A stretch of 64,000 nucleotides of DNA from an uncultured Paracoccaceae bacterium (GCA_947488175.1 CANKYO010000012.1:62001-126000), one strand, 5' to 3'; shown: positions 7,544-16,482, numbered from the stretch's first letter. Made by a program: numbers and translations. The notes: generated by a model from the sequence alone, not told the origin.

Positions 7544-9379
7544 TCAGTTGCATCGTGCCAGTAAACCGAGCGGTTCAATCCCGAGTTTTGAGGAAAGTTC
7601 ATCAAACACAGCGGAGCCTAGACCTCCAAATAGTGTTTCTAGTCCGTCATCAATGTCCGCGCCGATCGTATCCTCGACGCCTGCCGCCCTGAGAGTTTCA
7701 TAGGCGCGACATTCTGATGCGAGATATGTGTCCGTTTCAGTAGAACTAGGCATAAATGCAACGTTCTGAGCTGCAGCAAATTCGGCTCGGGCCGTCTCTG
7801 GAAGATCTAACAAATTGGCGTATGTCGCGAAGAACATTTTCATCATTACAAACGCGTAAGCCTCACCATACTCTTTTGCGAGATAGCGGTAGGCAAAGAG
7901 ATCAGCCTCTATTTCGTCCTCTTTCGTTAGTTCGCGGTCTAGGTGACCCAATGCAAAATGACCATATTCGTGTGCCAGGGCGAACTCCAAAGCATCGCGA
8001 TAGACGGCTGCAACATCGCCCATGGTTTCACTGTTTGTCCTTAACCCTCGCCAAATCTCGTAAAAATCGTTGAATGCGAGCCCGCATACATCAGCTGGTG
8101 AGAATGTGTATCGGCGGTGGTTCATGTTTAAAAGTGCATATGCACAGGTGATCTTATCTTCAAAACTATCGGTTTCACCGCCTAATGGAAATGAATTGTT
8201 AGCCGCAAATGACCAAATAAGTTGCTCAGCTATCGCCGTGTCTTCTGCCTTGAGCATCAAGAGCTCCAGAAAGAGCGGTGGGAAATTAATTCTGCCGTCT
8301 TGAATGTGGGGCCCGGTAAAGCACTGAGTACTATTTTCGTATGTCACTTCAACCTCATGAGAAGTTCCAAGCTGTTCCTTGCTAAATTCGGCAATAATGG
8401 GCAACCTCACTTGGGTAAGATACTCTGCGTTCCGGACTGCAAAATCCATAATTTTATCACTTTCACCATTGAAATAGACCCGCGTGGGCCGCGAATTGGC
8501 CACGAGTGAATGTTCGGCGGCACATAGAAAAAGTGAAAGGTACTCAGACTTAGCAAGGGATGCGTCAGGATCAAACTCGATTGCCCAATCGCTCAGGGTT
8601 AACTCCTCAGCGTCGAGAAGCTCGCGTGCGCCTTCAGTCAACGCAATATCAATAAGGACACGCTGGGAGTTCAGCTCAGGGTCAAACTCGAGCGGAGCCG
8701 ATTTTATCACTAAGGTCACGCCTTCTTCTGAGCAGTAATCCCCCGTAAGCGTTGCACCCGCCGATGCTGGAAGCAGCGCCCTGGCTCGTTCAGTACCGTT
8801 TACTGTCTCCGTAAGGTCGAAGCGTCCCTGATAGATACCGATTGTAAACTGCCGCTCTACGGGTTGCGGTGCTCCGCATACAGATTTAGTCGTCCACCTT
8901 GTAGTAATCGTTGGCCCCGTGGAAAATCCTAACTGCTGGGTATTGTGGATGTTGAAGCTGATACCGACAGCGCCGATCCTGCCTCGATAGGCCACTTGCA
9001 TGTCTGTGACAAACCCAACCATTGGGTCATCAGGTTCGAAAATTGCGATTTTGAGGTTGCTGCCGTCATCGAGCAGCTGCAGGTTTCGATAGGTCTTTCC
9101 GGCTAGTCTGAACGAAATCTCTGCGCCACTAAGGGCCTCGGGCCTAACACAATAGTTTAAATTGTGACTGTAAGGATCGGCCCCTTCTAAGCTGCTAAGT
9201 GTGATTTCGGTGCCATCTACTATCAACGTTGGGTTTGACTGTAACAGAATCTGTGCAACGTTAAACCTAGGGTCTCCGTACTCGAAGTTTATCGTAACCG
9301 GCGTGAAGCTAACGCATGCTGCATAGACTGGGCTGATGAACCCTAGAAACGCAAAACTTAAGGCAAGAAGTGTTTTCAT
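7544..9379 (-). CDS. Secreted/periplasmic HExxH metallopeptidase-like protein
   Basis: About 611 residues. The start is placed at ATG 9379 because it opens directly into a signal peptide (MKTLLALSFAFLGF...VYA, cleavage near residue 20). A zinc-peptidase signature HEYGHFALGH lies at about 470-479, followed by EDEIEAD (about 487-493), the third-ligand arrangement seen in M48-like peptidases. The region between the signal peptide and residue 450 is not recognised and looks beta-rich. Expected location: periplasm or exported. It is divergent from, and shares its start region with, the zinc-ribbon gene at 9378. Substrate unknown. Confidence 0.75.
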   Translation of the reverse strand: MKTLLALSFAFLGFISPVYAACVSFTPVTINFEYGDPRFNVAQILLQSNPTLIVDGTEITLSSLEGADPYSHNLNYCVRPEALSGAEISFRLAGKTYRNLQLLDDGSNLKIAIFEPDDPMVGFVTDMQVAYRGRIGAVGISFNIHNTQQLGFSTGPTITTRWTTKSVCGAPQPVERQFTIGIYQGRFDLTETVNGTERARALLPASAGATLTGDYCSEEGVTLVIKSAPLEFDPELNSQRVLIDIALTEGARELLDAEELTLSDWAIEFDPDASLAKSEYLSLFLCAAEHSLVANSRPTRVYFNGESDKIMDFAVRNAEYLTQVRLPIIAEFSKEQLGTSHEVEVTYENSTQCFTGPHIQDGRINFPPLFLELLMLKAEDTAIAEQLIWSFAANNSFPLGGETDSFEDKITCAYALLNMNHRRYTFSPADVCGLAFNDFYEIWRGLRTNSETMGDVAAVYRDALEFALAHEYGHFALGHLDRELTKEDEIEADLFAYRYLAKEYGEAYAFVMMKMFFATYANLLDLPETARAEFAAAQNVAFMPSSTETDTYLASECRAYETLRAAGVEDTIGADIDDGLETLFGGLGSAVFDELSSKLGIEPLGLLARCN

Positions 9380-9875
9380 GTCAGATAATCCAGTCTGCAA
9401 AATTTGTAAAAAATCTATCCCCGTCTCTGCCAAAGTCTGCACAGAGTGCGACCATTATCAAGACTGGCGCCGGTTTCTTACTATCGGCTCTTCGAGCTTA
9501 TCACTGATAATCGCTTTGATTTCAGTTATTGGTCTGACTGCGCCAACGTTTTATGAGCTAGTTTTCCGCCAGACTGAATTTCAGCTGCTAGCAGTCAGAG
9601 AAGACGGAGTTTTCGACGTTTTCGTGCGAAATCCTTCGGAGCAGGTCGGTTATGTTCGTTCCGTAAACCTGCTCATTACTCCAGAATTACGATCGAGTAG
9701 AGTATTTGATGGACAAGAGGTAGAGGGGGAAAGTACTTGGCACTATAAATTTGAACCTAATCCTGCTGACGTCAGAAATATGGCCAGCTCCGACGGTTGT
9801 TCACTGGAAGTTACATACATCGTTGATGAGCTCGCCTTGCGAAGTGTTTCAACACCCGTCGAGTGTTCACTTTAA
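9378..9875 (+). CDS. Zinc-ribbon membrane protein of unknown function
   Basis: About 165 residues. An N-terminal zinc ribbon (CKICKKSIP...CTEC, residues 7-25) is followed by one membrane helix (about 35-58, LTIGSSSLSLIIALISVIG) and a C-terminal beta-rich region likely outside the membrane (VFDVFVRNPSEQVGYVRSV...). The ATG at 9378 overlaps the ATG of the opposite-strand peptidase gene in one CATG, and a weak GAAG at 9367-9370 lies upstream. An alternative start 42 bases upstream would overlap the peptidase's signal sequence. The partner peptidase may act in the same envelope process; this is inference from position only. Confidence 0.65.
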   Translation: MSDNPVCKICKKSIPVSAKVCTECDHYQDWRRFLTIGSSSLSLIIALISVIGLTAPTFYELVFRQTEFQLLAVREDGVFDVFVRNPSEQVGYVRSVNLLITPELRSSRVFDGQEVEGESTWHYKFEPNPADVRNMASSDGCSLEVTYIVDELALRSVSTPVECSL

Positions 9876-10179
9876 AGGCCTGCGGTCGCTGCTTCGATGA
9901 AAACATTGCGAATTTCGGCGCCCTGCAGCTTGTGGGCCAGAAATGCTTGACGTTTGGGTTAAAACTGAGTGACGTGATCTTTGCGTTTCTTGAAGTTTTA
10001 GCGACCGAAGGAGTCAAAGTTTCATGACGTTCCACATTCCTTATTGTGAGGCGACACATAGTTTTTCCTATTGCGCCAAACTCTTTCCTATTTTGAAGTT
10101 CTTCGCTTCCCATCCGTAAGCCCGCTTGTTTCATTTGATCCTGTTTCTCATCCGGAAAATCGGGATGATTTGGAGGTCA

Positions 10180-10340
10180 GACGGCGAAGCCGCCTGCTCC
10201 TGCAAATCTGCCACGTGGCGAACGCGGAGGGGGGCGAGACAGGACAAATCGACAAGGTTGGTGCGGCCCGCAGGCGTAGCCGAGGACACGGCCTTGTCTA
10301 TTTGTCTTGTCCGAGGGGGGAGGCCGCGCCTCCACCCTGA
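10180..10340. repeat. GC-rich imperfect inverted repeat block
   Basis: GACAGGACAAATCGACAAGG and a near mirror image ending in CTTGTC-TATTTGTC-TTGTCC flank about 45 bases. Smaller palindromes lie inside and beside it (GGCGAAGCC, GGAGGC-CGC-GCCTCC). The block can fold into a large cruciform and is far richer in G and C than its surroundings, suggesting an inserted repetitive element. Confidence 0.5.
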
Positions 10341-10424
10341 CGGCGAAGGGTGTTTGGCTTGTCCAAATCCCCTGAGCATGTTGATGACTGTTTAGCTTCG
10401 ATGATACCGTTTCTCGTAAGTGGG

Positions 10425-10500
10425 CGGATTCCGGACATTCGCTGCCTGCGCATGGTGGCTTCATTTCCAGAGCAGAAGCGGACATTCCCCATGCTACAGG
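10425..10500 (-). repeat. Dispersed intergenic repeat, partial copy (reverse)
   Basis: Read on the minus strand it contains CATGCGCAGGCAGCGAATGT followed by CCGGAATCCGCCCAC, matching the core GCAGCGAATGTCCGG shared by the other copies in this window. Confidence 0.5.
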
Positions 10501-10547
10501 GATTCAAGAATTCGTGGTTTGAGTCGAAGTAAACTAGCGTTCGGAAC

Positions 10548-11435
10548 TTAACGCCCACGCGCAAACCGTGGCGTCCAACTTTCAATCAGAGCCTCTTCTT
10601 CCGTCAAGTCTTCGTCGTCAGGATCTTCCGCAAGTTCGTCGCTAGACAAAACGGTCAGTGTGAAGCCATAGCTGCCCAGGCCAACGACCTCCTCGTCCAA
10701 GGACAGGCGGCGGGTGCAAGAAAACCAGTTTGCAAGGGTCGTCTGTCCGCATTCGGTTTGACCAGAAGCAACGTTGCCGGGCTTCCGATTGAATTCGCGC
10801 GTTAGGCTGCCTGGTAGAGGCACGCCCTTACGAAGAAAGGTTAGCTTGTCGAGTTTCTTGAAGCTATCGGACAGGAATGCGTATGCCACTTTGTCACCGG
10901 AACTGACAATCACCGCCATCGGATAGTCACAACACTCGGCAGCTCTGATCGCTGAAGCCGTCAGCGAACACTCCGCGCTGTCACCTAATGTCATGATCGC
11001 ATCAAGGCCGACGCGGCTTGTACCGATGACGTTTGAAACCAGCCTCGATGGCATCAACAGACCAGACGCGAAGTGATCGGCTTCGAGCTCAATGGAGTTT
11101 GAACCTTGCGAAAATCCCGCTTTGGAGATGTGAATCGGAGCTGACTTTAGGATCTCTTCCGGATGCCCTTCCAGAAAATAGTGCCCAAGCTCGTGGGACA
11201 CCGTGAATCTGCGGAAACCCTCGCTGACAATATCTGTCGCGTAGAAGATGCCGACACGGTCGTCGAAGAATATAATTCCTCCGCTGACACCTGGGCGATC
11301 AGGCGGCTTTGGCTCAACCATGATGTCCTCGGCCTCTGCTATTGCAAATGGGTCAACCGGGAAGCTGTCAAACCCCATCTCTTTGGCCTTTAGCTCGCCC
11401 TGACGTCGCGCCATAGTGAGCCGGAACTTGCTCAT
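10548..11435 (-). CDS. capP: CapP-like ImmA/IrrE-family metallopeptidase (CBASS regulator)
   Basis: A 295-residue zinc peptidase of the ImmA/IrrE type. HELGH lies at residues 81-85 and the third-ligand helix IELEADHFASGLL at about 115-127, followed by a receptor-like C-terminal domain with an acidic tail. In known CBASS loci the peptidase CapP cleaves the repressor CapH when triggered by DNA damage signals, releasing transcription of the cap operon. Here the gene overlaps the HTH gene by 4 bases (ATGA) and both are divergent from a CD-NTase, which is that same layout. Several cysteines in the C-terminal half could act as the proposed switch, but I cannot say which. The name is by context plus family. 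Confidence 0.8.
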   Translation of the reverse strand: MSKFRLTMARRQGELKAKEMGFDSFPVDPFAIAEAEDIMVEPKPPDRPGVSGGIIFFDDRVGIFYATDIVSEGFRRFTVSHELGHYFLEGHPEEILKSAPIHISKAGFSQGSNSIELEADHFASGLLMPSRLVSNVIGTSRVGLDAIMTLGDSAECSLTASAIRAAECCDYPMAVIVSSGDKVAYAFLSDSFKKLDKLTFLRKGVPLPGSLTREFNRKPGNVASGQTECGQTTLANWFSCTRRLSLDEEVVGLGSYGFTLTVLSSDELAEDPDDEDLTEEEALIESWTPRFARGR

Positions 11436-11767
11436 TTCTCCGCTTTCTTTTGATTCATCAAGTCAATCATCATCTGAATGTGCTCTCTGTCGCCGTCAGA
11501 TAGGTTTTCTTCTCCTCGGAACACTGTTGTTGCTTGGCCCATCTCCAAGGTGCGCCCAAGGAGATAATCAGAAGTCACATTCAGTGCTTTCGCGAGGGAT
11601 CGGATATTGGCGAAAGATGGCTTTCGTCTTTCCTTCTCGAAATGTCCGATGGCGGATGGTTGCAGGCCGGCCTTTGCGGCCAATTCGGTTTGATTAAGTT
11701 CTCTGTTCTCTCTGGCCCGGCGTAACCTTTCGCCGAATCCTCCCGTTTCGTCTGTTGAGTTTGACAT
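11432..11767 (-). CDS. capH: CapH-like XRE-family repressor
   Basis: A 111-residue protein with an N-terminal helix-turn-helix of the XRE/Cro type (about 11-70, including LNQTELAAKAGLQPSAIGHFEKERR) and a short helical C-terminus (DGDREHIQMMIDLM) for dimer formation. CapH proteins bind the promoter between themselves and the CBASS operon and keep it off until cleaved by CapP. It is co-transcribed with the overlapping peptidase and divergent from the CD-NTase at 11913. Candidate operators lie in the shared intergenic region. If not CapH, it would be a generic ImmR/ImmA-type phage-like regulator pair. Confidence 0.8.
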   Translation of the reverse strand: MSNSTDETGGFGERLRRARENRELNQTELAAKAGLQPSAIGHFEKERRKPSFANIRSLAKALNVTSDYLLGRTLEMGQATTVFRGEENLSDGDREHIQMMIDLMNQKKAEK

Positions 11768-11912
11768 GACGCCCTTGGTTGTGTTACTATGACGAAATCG
11801 TAGGATGTCCGCCGCTTTCTCGCGGCTTTTTCTTTCACAAAACGCCCTACGAAAACGTCAATAATTGTAAGACAGATCGTAGAATCCGTCAAGCCTGAGG
11901 GGGCAGAAGGAA
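11768..11912. promoter_or_regulatory. Divergent promoter region with three candidate CapH operators
   Basis: Three related words occur here: GACGAAATCGTAGG at 11791-11804, its inverted partner CCTACGAAAACGTC at 11846-11859, and GATCGTAGAATCCGTC at 11875-11890. All share TCGTAG or its complement. A small hairpin with a T-run (GCCGC-TTTCTC-GCGGC-TTTTT, 11811-11830) lies between the first two and could end stray transcripts. The arrangement suits a repressor controlling both directions. Confidence 0.5.
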
Positions 11913-13244
11913 ATGAATGTAAGAACAAACTTTGAAGATTACGCGCGCAGCCTGGATATTGATCCCGTTGAAGCTGCGCTCATGGATGTGGCCCGAGCGA
12001 TCCAGATCACCGTGACAATGCACCGCGACGCGGAAGCTCACTATCGTGGATTGGCCAGCCATGTGGATCGGCCCGGGAGCCCGTTCGAAGACCTCGTCGA
12101 TGAGATTTATGCGTCCGGCAGCTTTGCCATTAACGCACCGACGAGATCTCGTCTGAAGCAAGATCAACATGATGTCGATGCTGTCATTGAATTGAGCGTG
12201 CTGCCGGGAAGCGGACCTGAATGGGTCCTGACGACGCTCTATAATTCAATCAAGGGCGATCCGGGCAGCAAGTATCATGACTATCTGATTGAAAAGAACA
12301 GCCGTTGTGTGACGGTGACATATCCGGATGGCGTGACCGTGGATCTGATGCCGGTTGTTCGCTTGTCTGGAACTCCGGAGCGTGTCGCGACCCTGTTCCA
12401 CCACAAGCCTGAAACGAGCACTTGCTACCACAAGGAGGTGAACCCAAAGGGGTTTGCCGACCACTTCAATGGCCATATCGAAACCAGCGCAGTCTTCCAG
12501 GATCGTTTTGACGCGCGGCGTTTCCTCGTAGACGGCGAAACCTACGAAACCATGGCAAAACGCATGGCGTCTGATGGCGGCATGATTAAGGCTGATACCC
12601 AACCGATGCCTGTTCATGTCCCACTCGACCAAAAGTCTCCGCGCGTCGTTGCTCTGCAGTTGATCAAGCGCTTTCGTGACAAGCGTTTCCGCAAACATGA
12701 TGACCACCGTGGCAAGCGGAAACCTCCCTCAATCGTCATGGCTGCGATCGCGCTGGAAGCTGGTCCCGTGCAGAACAGTCTCGTTGACGAGGTTATCGCA
12801 CTGGCTACACGAATGCGCCGCCGCATTCAGGATGCCGAAAGCTGCCTGCAGTTGTTAGAGGTTCGCAATCCGGCACATACTCCCGACATCTTTACCGACC
12901 GGTGGCCTGAAAACCGGAGTGATCAGCAACTGTGGGCCCGTGATCTCCAGACACTCATTGATCGTCTGAAGACACTCCAGCGCGTAGGCTTCGACCCAGC
13001 GGTAATTCAGTCAACATTCGACGATCTCTTCGGCGAGAAAGCCGGCGAAGCAGCGCTGAAGGCGTATCATCAGGCGCGGGTGGTTCAGCTTGAGCACGGC
13101 ACGGTCGGAATGAAACCTGGTGGAGAATTCAAGCCTGCGACCCCTGCTCTGGCGGCGGGTGTCACGGCTGCAAGCGGCCTGATCACACCTGCCCGTGCCA
13201 ACACTAACATGGGGGGCGTCGTGCCCGATGATAACTGTTGGTAA
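11913..13244 (+). CDS. CD-NTase (cGAS/DncV-like nucleotidyltransferase) of CBASS operon 1
   Basis: CD-NTases make cyclic di- or trinucleotides on phage infection. The 443-residue protein has the fold's signature: GS at 69-70, the paired metal-binding aspartates D87 and D89 (HDVDAVIEL), and a third aspartate D144 (VTVDLMPVV). A helical domain with basic patches (RDKRFRKHDDHRGKRK) follows. The C-terminus is a flexible tail with a GG eight residues from the end (NMGG then VVPDDNCW). In CBASS operons with a lone E2-like partner the synthase C-terminus is processed and conjugated, so this tail may be the substrate. The gene overlaps the E2-like gene and is divergent from capH/capP. The nucleotide product cannot be read from sequence. 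Confidence 0.9.
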   Translation: MNVRTNFEDYARSLDIDPVEAALMDVARAIQITVTMHRDAEAHYRGLASHVDRPGSPFEDLVDEIYASGSFAINAPTRSRLKQDQHDVDAVIELSVLPGSGPEWVLTTLYNSIKGDPGSKYHDYLIEKNSRCVTVTYPDGVTVDLMPVVRLSGTPERVATLFHHKPETSTCYHKEVNPKGFADHFNGHIETSAVFQDRFDARRFLVDGETYETMAKRMASDGGMIKADTQPMPVHVPLDQKSPRVVALQLIKRFRDKRFRKHDDHRGKRKPPSIVMAAIALEAGPVQNSLVDEVIALATRMRRRIQDAESCLQLLEVRNPAHTPDIFTDRWPENRSDQQLWARDLQTLIDRLKTLQRVGFDPAVIQSTFDDLFGEKAGEAALKAYHQARVVQLEHGTVGMKPGGEFKPATPALAAGVTAASGLITPARANTNMGGVVPDDNCW

Positions 13245-13773
13245 CCAGATTATGGATATGCACGCCGTTCTTCCGACCTGGTCGTGCGATCAGCCAGACA
13301 AACGAACCGCCGTTTGGCATGGCACGCTCACGCCACACAAGACCACTTATCGATTGCGCGTGGAATACACCGAGCCTCTGTTGCCCGAGGGGCGGTCAAA
13401 TCTCTATCTTCAGCCTCTGGTAGAGGTATTAAGTCCGACGCTGATACGGAGATTTGGAAATCCGGAAGGCTCGCTACCACATGTCTATATCGCACATCCA
13501 CGAACGCAGCGGATCGGTCCCTTTCTTTGCCTCTTTGATGACGAAGCAAACGAATGGACACCAGTTGATCGCATTAGCAATACCACCATCCCTTGGGCAT
13601 CGAACTGGCTCAGCTGCTACGAGAGTTGGTTGTTGACCGGCAAATGGTTCGGCACCGGCAAGCACATCAGGTCAGAAACAGATAGCCGCAACTCAGTCGC
13701 GGCAGCATTGGAACGTTATTATGGATCAACCTCAGTTGCGGCGGTCACACGGCACGATTTTTCATCGGCGTGA
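13228..13773 (+). CDS. Stand-alone E2-like conjugating protein of type II-short CBASS
   Basis: About 181 residues resembling the single ubiquitin-E2-like proteins of short type II CBASS. Support: AVWHGTLTP then a beta-rich stretch, LPHVYIAHP, a cysteine in FLCLF (Cys101 from this start), EWTPVDRI, and IPW-x3-WLSCYE-x4-TGKWFGTGKH. Such E2s trim the CD-NTase C-terminus, link it to cysteine and then lysine, and boost signal synthesis. No E1 or deubiquitinase-like partner is present, as expected for the short type. Start chosen at ATG 13228 because the Q-x3-M-x4-P pattern near the N-terminus fits the family; ATG 13252 is the alternative. The 3' end overlaps capV by 53 bases. Confidence 0.78.
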   Translation: MITVGNQIMDMHAVLPTWSCDQPDKRTAVWHGTLTPHKTTYRLRVEYTEPLLPEGRSNLYLQPLVEVLSPTLIRRFGNPEGSLPHVYIAHPRTQRIGPFLCLFDDEANEWTPVDRISNTTIPWASNWLSCYESWLLTGKWFGTGKHIRSETDSRNSVAAALERYYGSTSVAAVTRHDFSSA

Positions 13774-14785
13774 ACAGCTTGAATGGACGGCCGACACCTT
13801 CCGCATCCTCTCGATCGATGGTGGTGGTATAAAAGGGATATTGCCTGCCGCCGTGTTGGCCGAATGCGAGCGCCGGTTTCTGAAAGGCGGGTCCGCAGCG
13901 GCCTATTTCGATTTGCTGGCAGGTACGTCAACCGGTGGCATAATCGCGCTTGGCCTGAGCGCTGGTATGCGTGCGGCGGAGGTTCTCGACATTTACCTTA
14001 CCCACGGCGGGAAGATCTTCCCCAAAGACTGGACTCCACCGTTCGCGTTGGGTCGGGCAGCAAAATCCGTCTACGGATTTGCACGCAACATGGCCGTCTA
14101 CCGCTATGACCGAGAGCCCTTGGAGCGCGCGCTTAGGGATTGTTTCGGCAACAGAACTCTTGGGACGGTGGATCGAAGGCTAAACATTCCGACCTTTGAT
14201 GGTTTCAACGAGGTTACCGTCCTAAAGACCCCGCATCACCCTGATTTTCGCTTGGACTGGCAGGAGGAGATCGTCACGGCTGCTCTCGCGACCTCCGCAG
14301 CTCCTACCTTCTTTTCGACCTACCGAAATGGCACGCGTCACTTTGCCGATGGAGGTGTTTGGGCAAACAATCCAGCCATGGTCGCGTTGGTTGATGCGCT
14401 TTCGTGTTTTGATCTCAACCGACATGCCGTCGACATTCTATCTCTCGGTTGTGGCGAACAGGATTTGCGCATGTCAGCCTCGCAGATCAAGTGGGGTGGG
14501 ATGTTTCACTGGCGAACGATCATAGAGACAGCCATGCATCTCCAAAGCCAAAACGCAGTGGGTCAGGCCGGTCTGCTTATAGGTCGGGACAGATTGCTGC
14601 GGGTAACCACTGCACCTTCATTGGCTCCGATTGCCATGGATGACTTCGAACGCGCCCGTACGGAGCTTCCTGGTCAAGCTCAGCGGCTCGTTGAGGAGAA
14701 TGCCGAAAGGCTAGAGTCCTTCTTTGAAAAGAAGAGGAATCCAGTAATTTTTTATCATGGGGAACGAGAATTGGGGTCTACATGA
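13721..14785 (+). CDS. capV: CapV patatin-like phospholipase, CBASS effector
   Basis: A 354-residue patatin-family lipase. The phosphate-binding loop DGGGIKG lies at 33-39, the nucleophile motif GTSTGG at 68-73 (Ser70), and the catalytic aspartate in ADGGVWANN (Asp210). In CBASS, CapV is switched on by a cyclic dinucleotide (3',3'-cGAMP in the studied cases) and destroys the inner membrane, killing the infected cell. It starts inside the end of the E2-like gene, so the operon CD-NTase-E2-CapV is tightly coupled. All catalytic residues are present, so the effector looks active. Confidence 0.93.
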   Translation: MDQPQLRRSHGTIFHRREQLEWTADTFRILSIDGGGIKGILPAAVLAECERRFLKGGSAAAYFDLLAGTSTGGIIALGLSAGMRAAEVLDIYLTHGGKIFPKDWTPPFALGRAAKSVYGFARNMAVYRYDREPLERALRDCFGNRTLGTVDRRLNIPTFDGFNEVTVLKTPHHPDFRLDWQEEIVTAALATSAAPTFFSTYRNGTRHFADGGVWANNPAMVALVDALSCFDLNRHAVDILSLGCGEQDLRMSASQIKWGGMFHWRTIIETAMHLQSQNAVGQAGLLIGRDRLLRVTTAPSLAPIAMDDFERARTELPGQAQRLVEENAERLESFFEKKRNPVIFYHGERELGST

Positions 14786-14907
14786 GTGCGGTCGGCAGAT
14801 GGACAATTTGGCGCTCTTTGGCAACCCAAGGAAAGTCTCCTAGAGGTTGAATGAGCCTAGCTTTAACACTATTTGAGTGTCATTAATTTTTTGAATTGGA
14901 AAACCAG

Positions 14908-16482
14908 GTGAGTATTCACTTTTCCCCGTTTAGCTCCAATTTTTTGGAAAAGTTATTGGAGCAGGTTGAGGTCACACAAACGCAATACGAGCAAGCTCAA
15001 CGGGCATATAAATCACTCGGCGAGTGGTTGGAGAGGCCTAAATCGGAACTTCTTCGGCGCGAGCCCAATGTTTATGTTCAAGGATCATTCCGCCTTGGTA
15101 CAGCTGTCAGGCCAAGTTCACCAGACGACGATCTGGACGTTGATGTTGTTTGCGAGATTAAGGGAAGCAAAGCGTCGGATACGCAAAAGCGGATTAAGAA
15201 GTTTGTGGGCTATGAGGTACAGTCCTACGCTAACGCTCATCATATCAAACTGGACAAGCCGGGTAACCGCTGTTGGACACTTATCTACGCTGACGGTTCC
15301 AAGTTTCATTTGGATGTTCTTCCCGCGATACCGGACGCGGAAAGTAGGCGACTTCTGCTCGAGCGGAGCGAACTTGATGCGCAATGGTCTGATACGTCAC
15401 TTGCCATAACGGACCAAAGAGACCCAAATTTTGATGCGATCTCACCTGATTGGCCGCACAGCAATCCCAAAGGTTTCGCAAATTGGTTCGCCGAGCAAGG
15501 TGGCGATGTCTATCAAGAACGTCGACAAGCAATCTATGAAGCGGAACGAGGCAGAGCCTTTGAGAGCGTTGACGACGTTCCAATGTTTCGCGTTAAGACG
15601 CCTCTTCAGGGAGTAGTTCAGCTCTTGAAACGGCATCGAGATATGATGTTCGAGGAGAGAAGCAACGAAAAACCGATCTCAGTAATAATCGCCACTTTGG
15701 CGGCGAAGAGTTATAGTTCGGAAACTGATCTTGCGTCGGCTCTTTTTGCGGTGCTTTTCAGTATGGACAGGCACATTGAGGATAGAGGTGGTGTCGCTTG
15801 GATCCAGAATCCGACCGACGCCTTAGAGAATTTTGCTGATAAGTGGGAGCACGAACCCAAGCTTGAAGACTGCTTCTACGAATGGTTAGAGCAAGCTCGC
15901 GATGATTTTGAAGCGATTGCGGGTGCTTCATCTGGTGCGGCTCTTCCTTCCGATTTGTCTGAGCGATTAGGATCTGGCTATTCAAGGGCGCTTCAAGAAT
16001 CTGTCGGCCCCAGGCTAGAAAATGCATTGGCGTTCGCAACTAACTCTTTTTCGGTCAGGCCTGTGCCTGAAATCGTTCGTTTGGCTCCTCACAGGCAACC
16101 CGCAACTTGGACGCAGCATCCAACTGCAACAGGGGACGTGAAGATTGTTGAAGCTCGCGCCGGGAAGAGCCGTTGGCGGTCTGTTCGATTTCGAAGTGGG
16201 GACAAGCCACTACCGAAAGGTTGCGATTTGCGTTTCCGAGCAAAAACGACCGTTGCAAAACCGTACAGCGTCTTGTGGCAGGTAACCAATACTGGTCCGG
16301 AAGCTGAGCAGGAAGGACCAGACGGTCTGCGCGGAGGAATAGACGATGTCAGAACTGAATCTGGCGGCCTCATTCGCAAAGAGTCGACATCCTACACTGG
16401 TTCTCACAGCATCGAGTGTTTCATAATTAAGGATGGCTACCTCGCTGCGAGAAGTGGTCCATTCGTAGTGAACATAGCATGA
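14908..16482 (+). CDS. CD-NTase with C-terminal AGS-C-like sensor domain, CBASS operon 2
   Basis: A second, only distantly similar CD-NTase (about 524 residues). The catalytic core shows GS at 59-60 with FRLGTAVRP, the metal aspartates D77 and D79 (DDDLDVDVV) and D136 (FHLDVLPAI). The last 130 residues or so, from about 390, form a separate beta-rich domain (WRSVRF..., LPKGCDLRF, VLWQVTNTG, HSIECFI), matching the adenylyl/guanylyl-and-SMODS C-terminal sensor type. That domain is thought to sense a ligand or gate the enzyme. Start chosen at GTG 14908 with GGA seven bases upstream; TTG 14896 lacks such a site. Followed 84 bases later by the Cap5 effector. The gap from capV (122 bases) suggests its own promoter. 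Confidence 0.88.
   Translation: MSIHFSPFSSNFLEKLLEQVEVTQTQYEQAQRAYKSLGEWLERPKSELLRREPNVYVQGSFRLGTAVRPSSPDDDLDVDVVCEIKGSKASDTQKRIKKFVGYEVQSYANAHHIKLDKPGNRCWTLIYADGSKFHLDVLPAIPDAESRRLLLERSELDAQWSDTSLAITDQRDPNFDAISPDWPHSNPKGFANWFAEQGGDVYQERRQAIYEAERGRAFESVDDVPMFRVKTPLQGVVQLLKRHRDMMFEERSNEKPISVIIATLAAKSYSSETDLASALFAVLFSMDRHIEDRGGVAWIQNPTDALENFADKWEHEPKLEDCFYEWLEQARDDFEAIAGASSGAALPSDLSERLGSGYSRALQESVGPRLENALAFATNSFSVRPVPEIVRLAPHRQPATWTQHPTATGDVKIVEARAGKSRWRSVRFRSGDKPLPKGCDLRFRAKTTVAKPYSVLWQVTNTGPEAEQEGPDGLRGGIDDVRTESGGLIRKESTSYTGSHSIECFIIKDGYLAARSGPFVVNIA

Larger units (their letters stand above)
9876..10547. other. Gene-free stretch with palindromic GC-rich DNA
   Basis: No gene with a convincing start, composition or family. 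It holds the GC-rich inverted-repeat block at about 10180-10340 and a copy of the dispersed intergenic repeat near 10425-10500, both listed separately. The genes on both sides read towards or stop at this region, so it also serves as their terminator zone. Confidence 0.6.
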
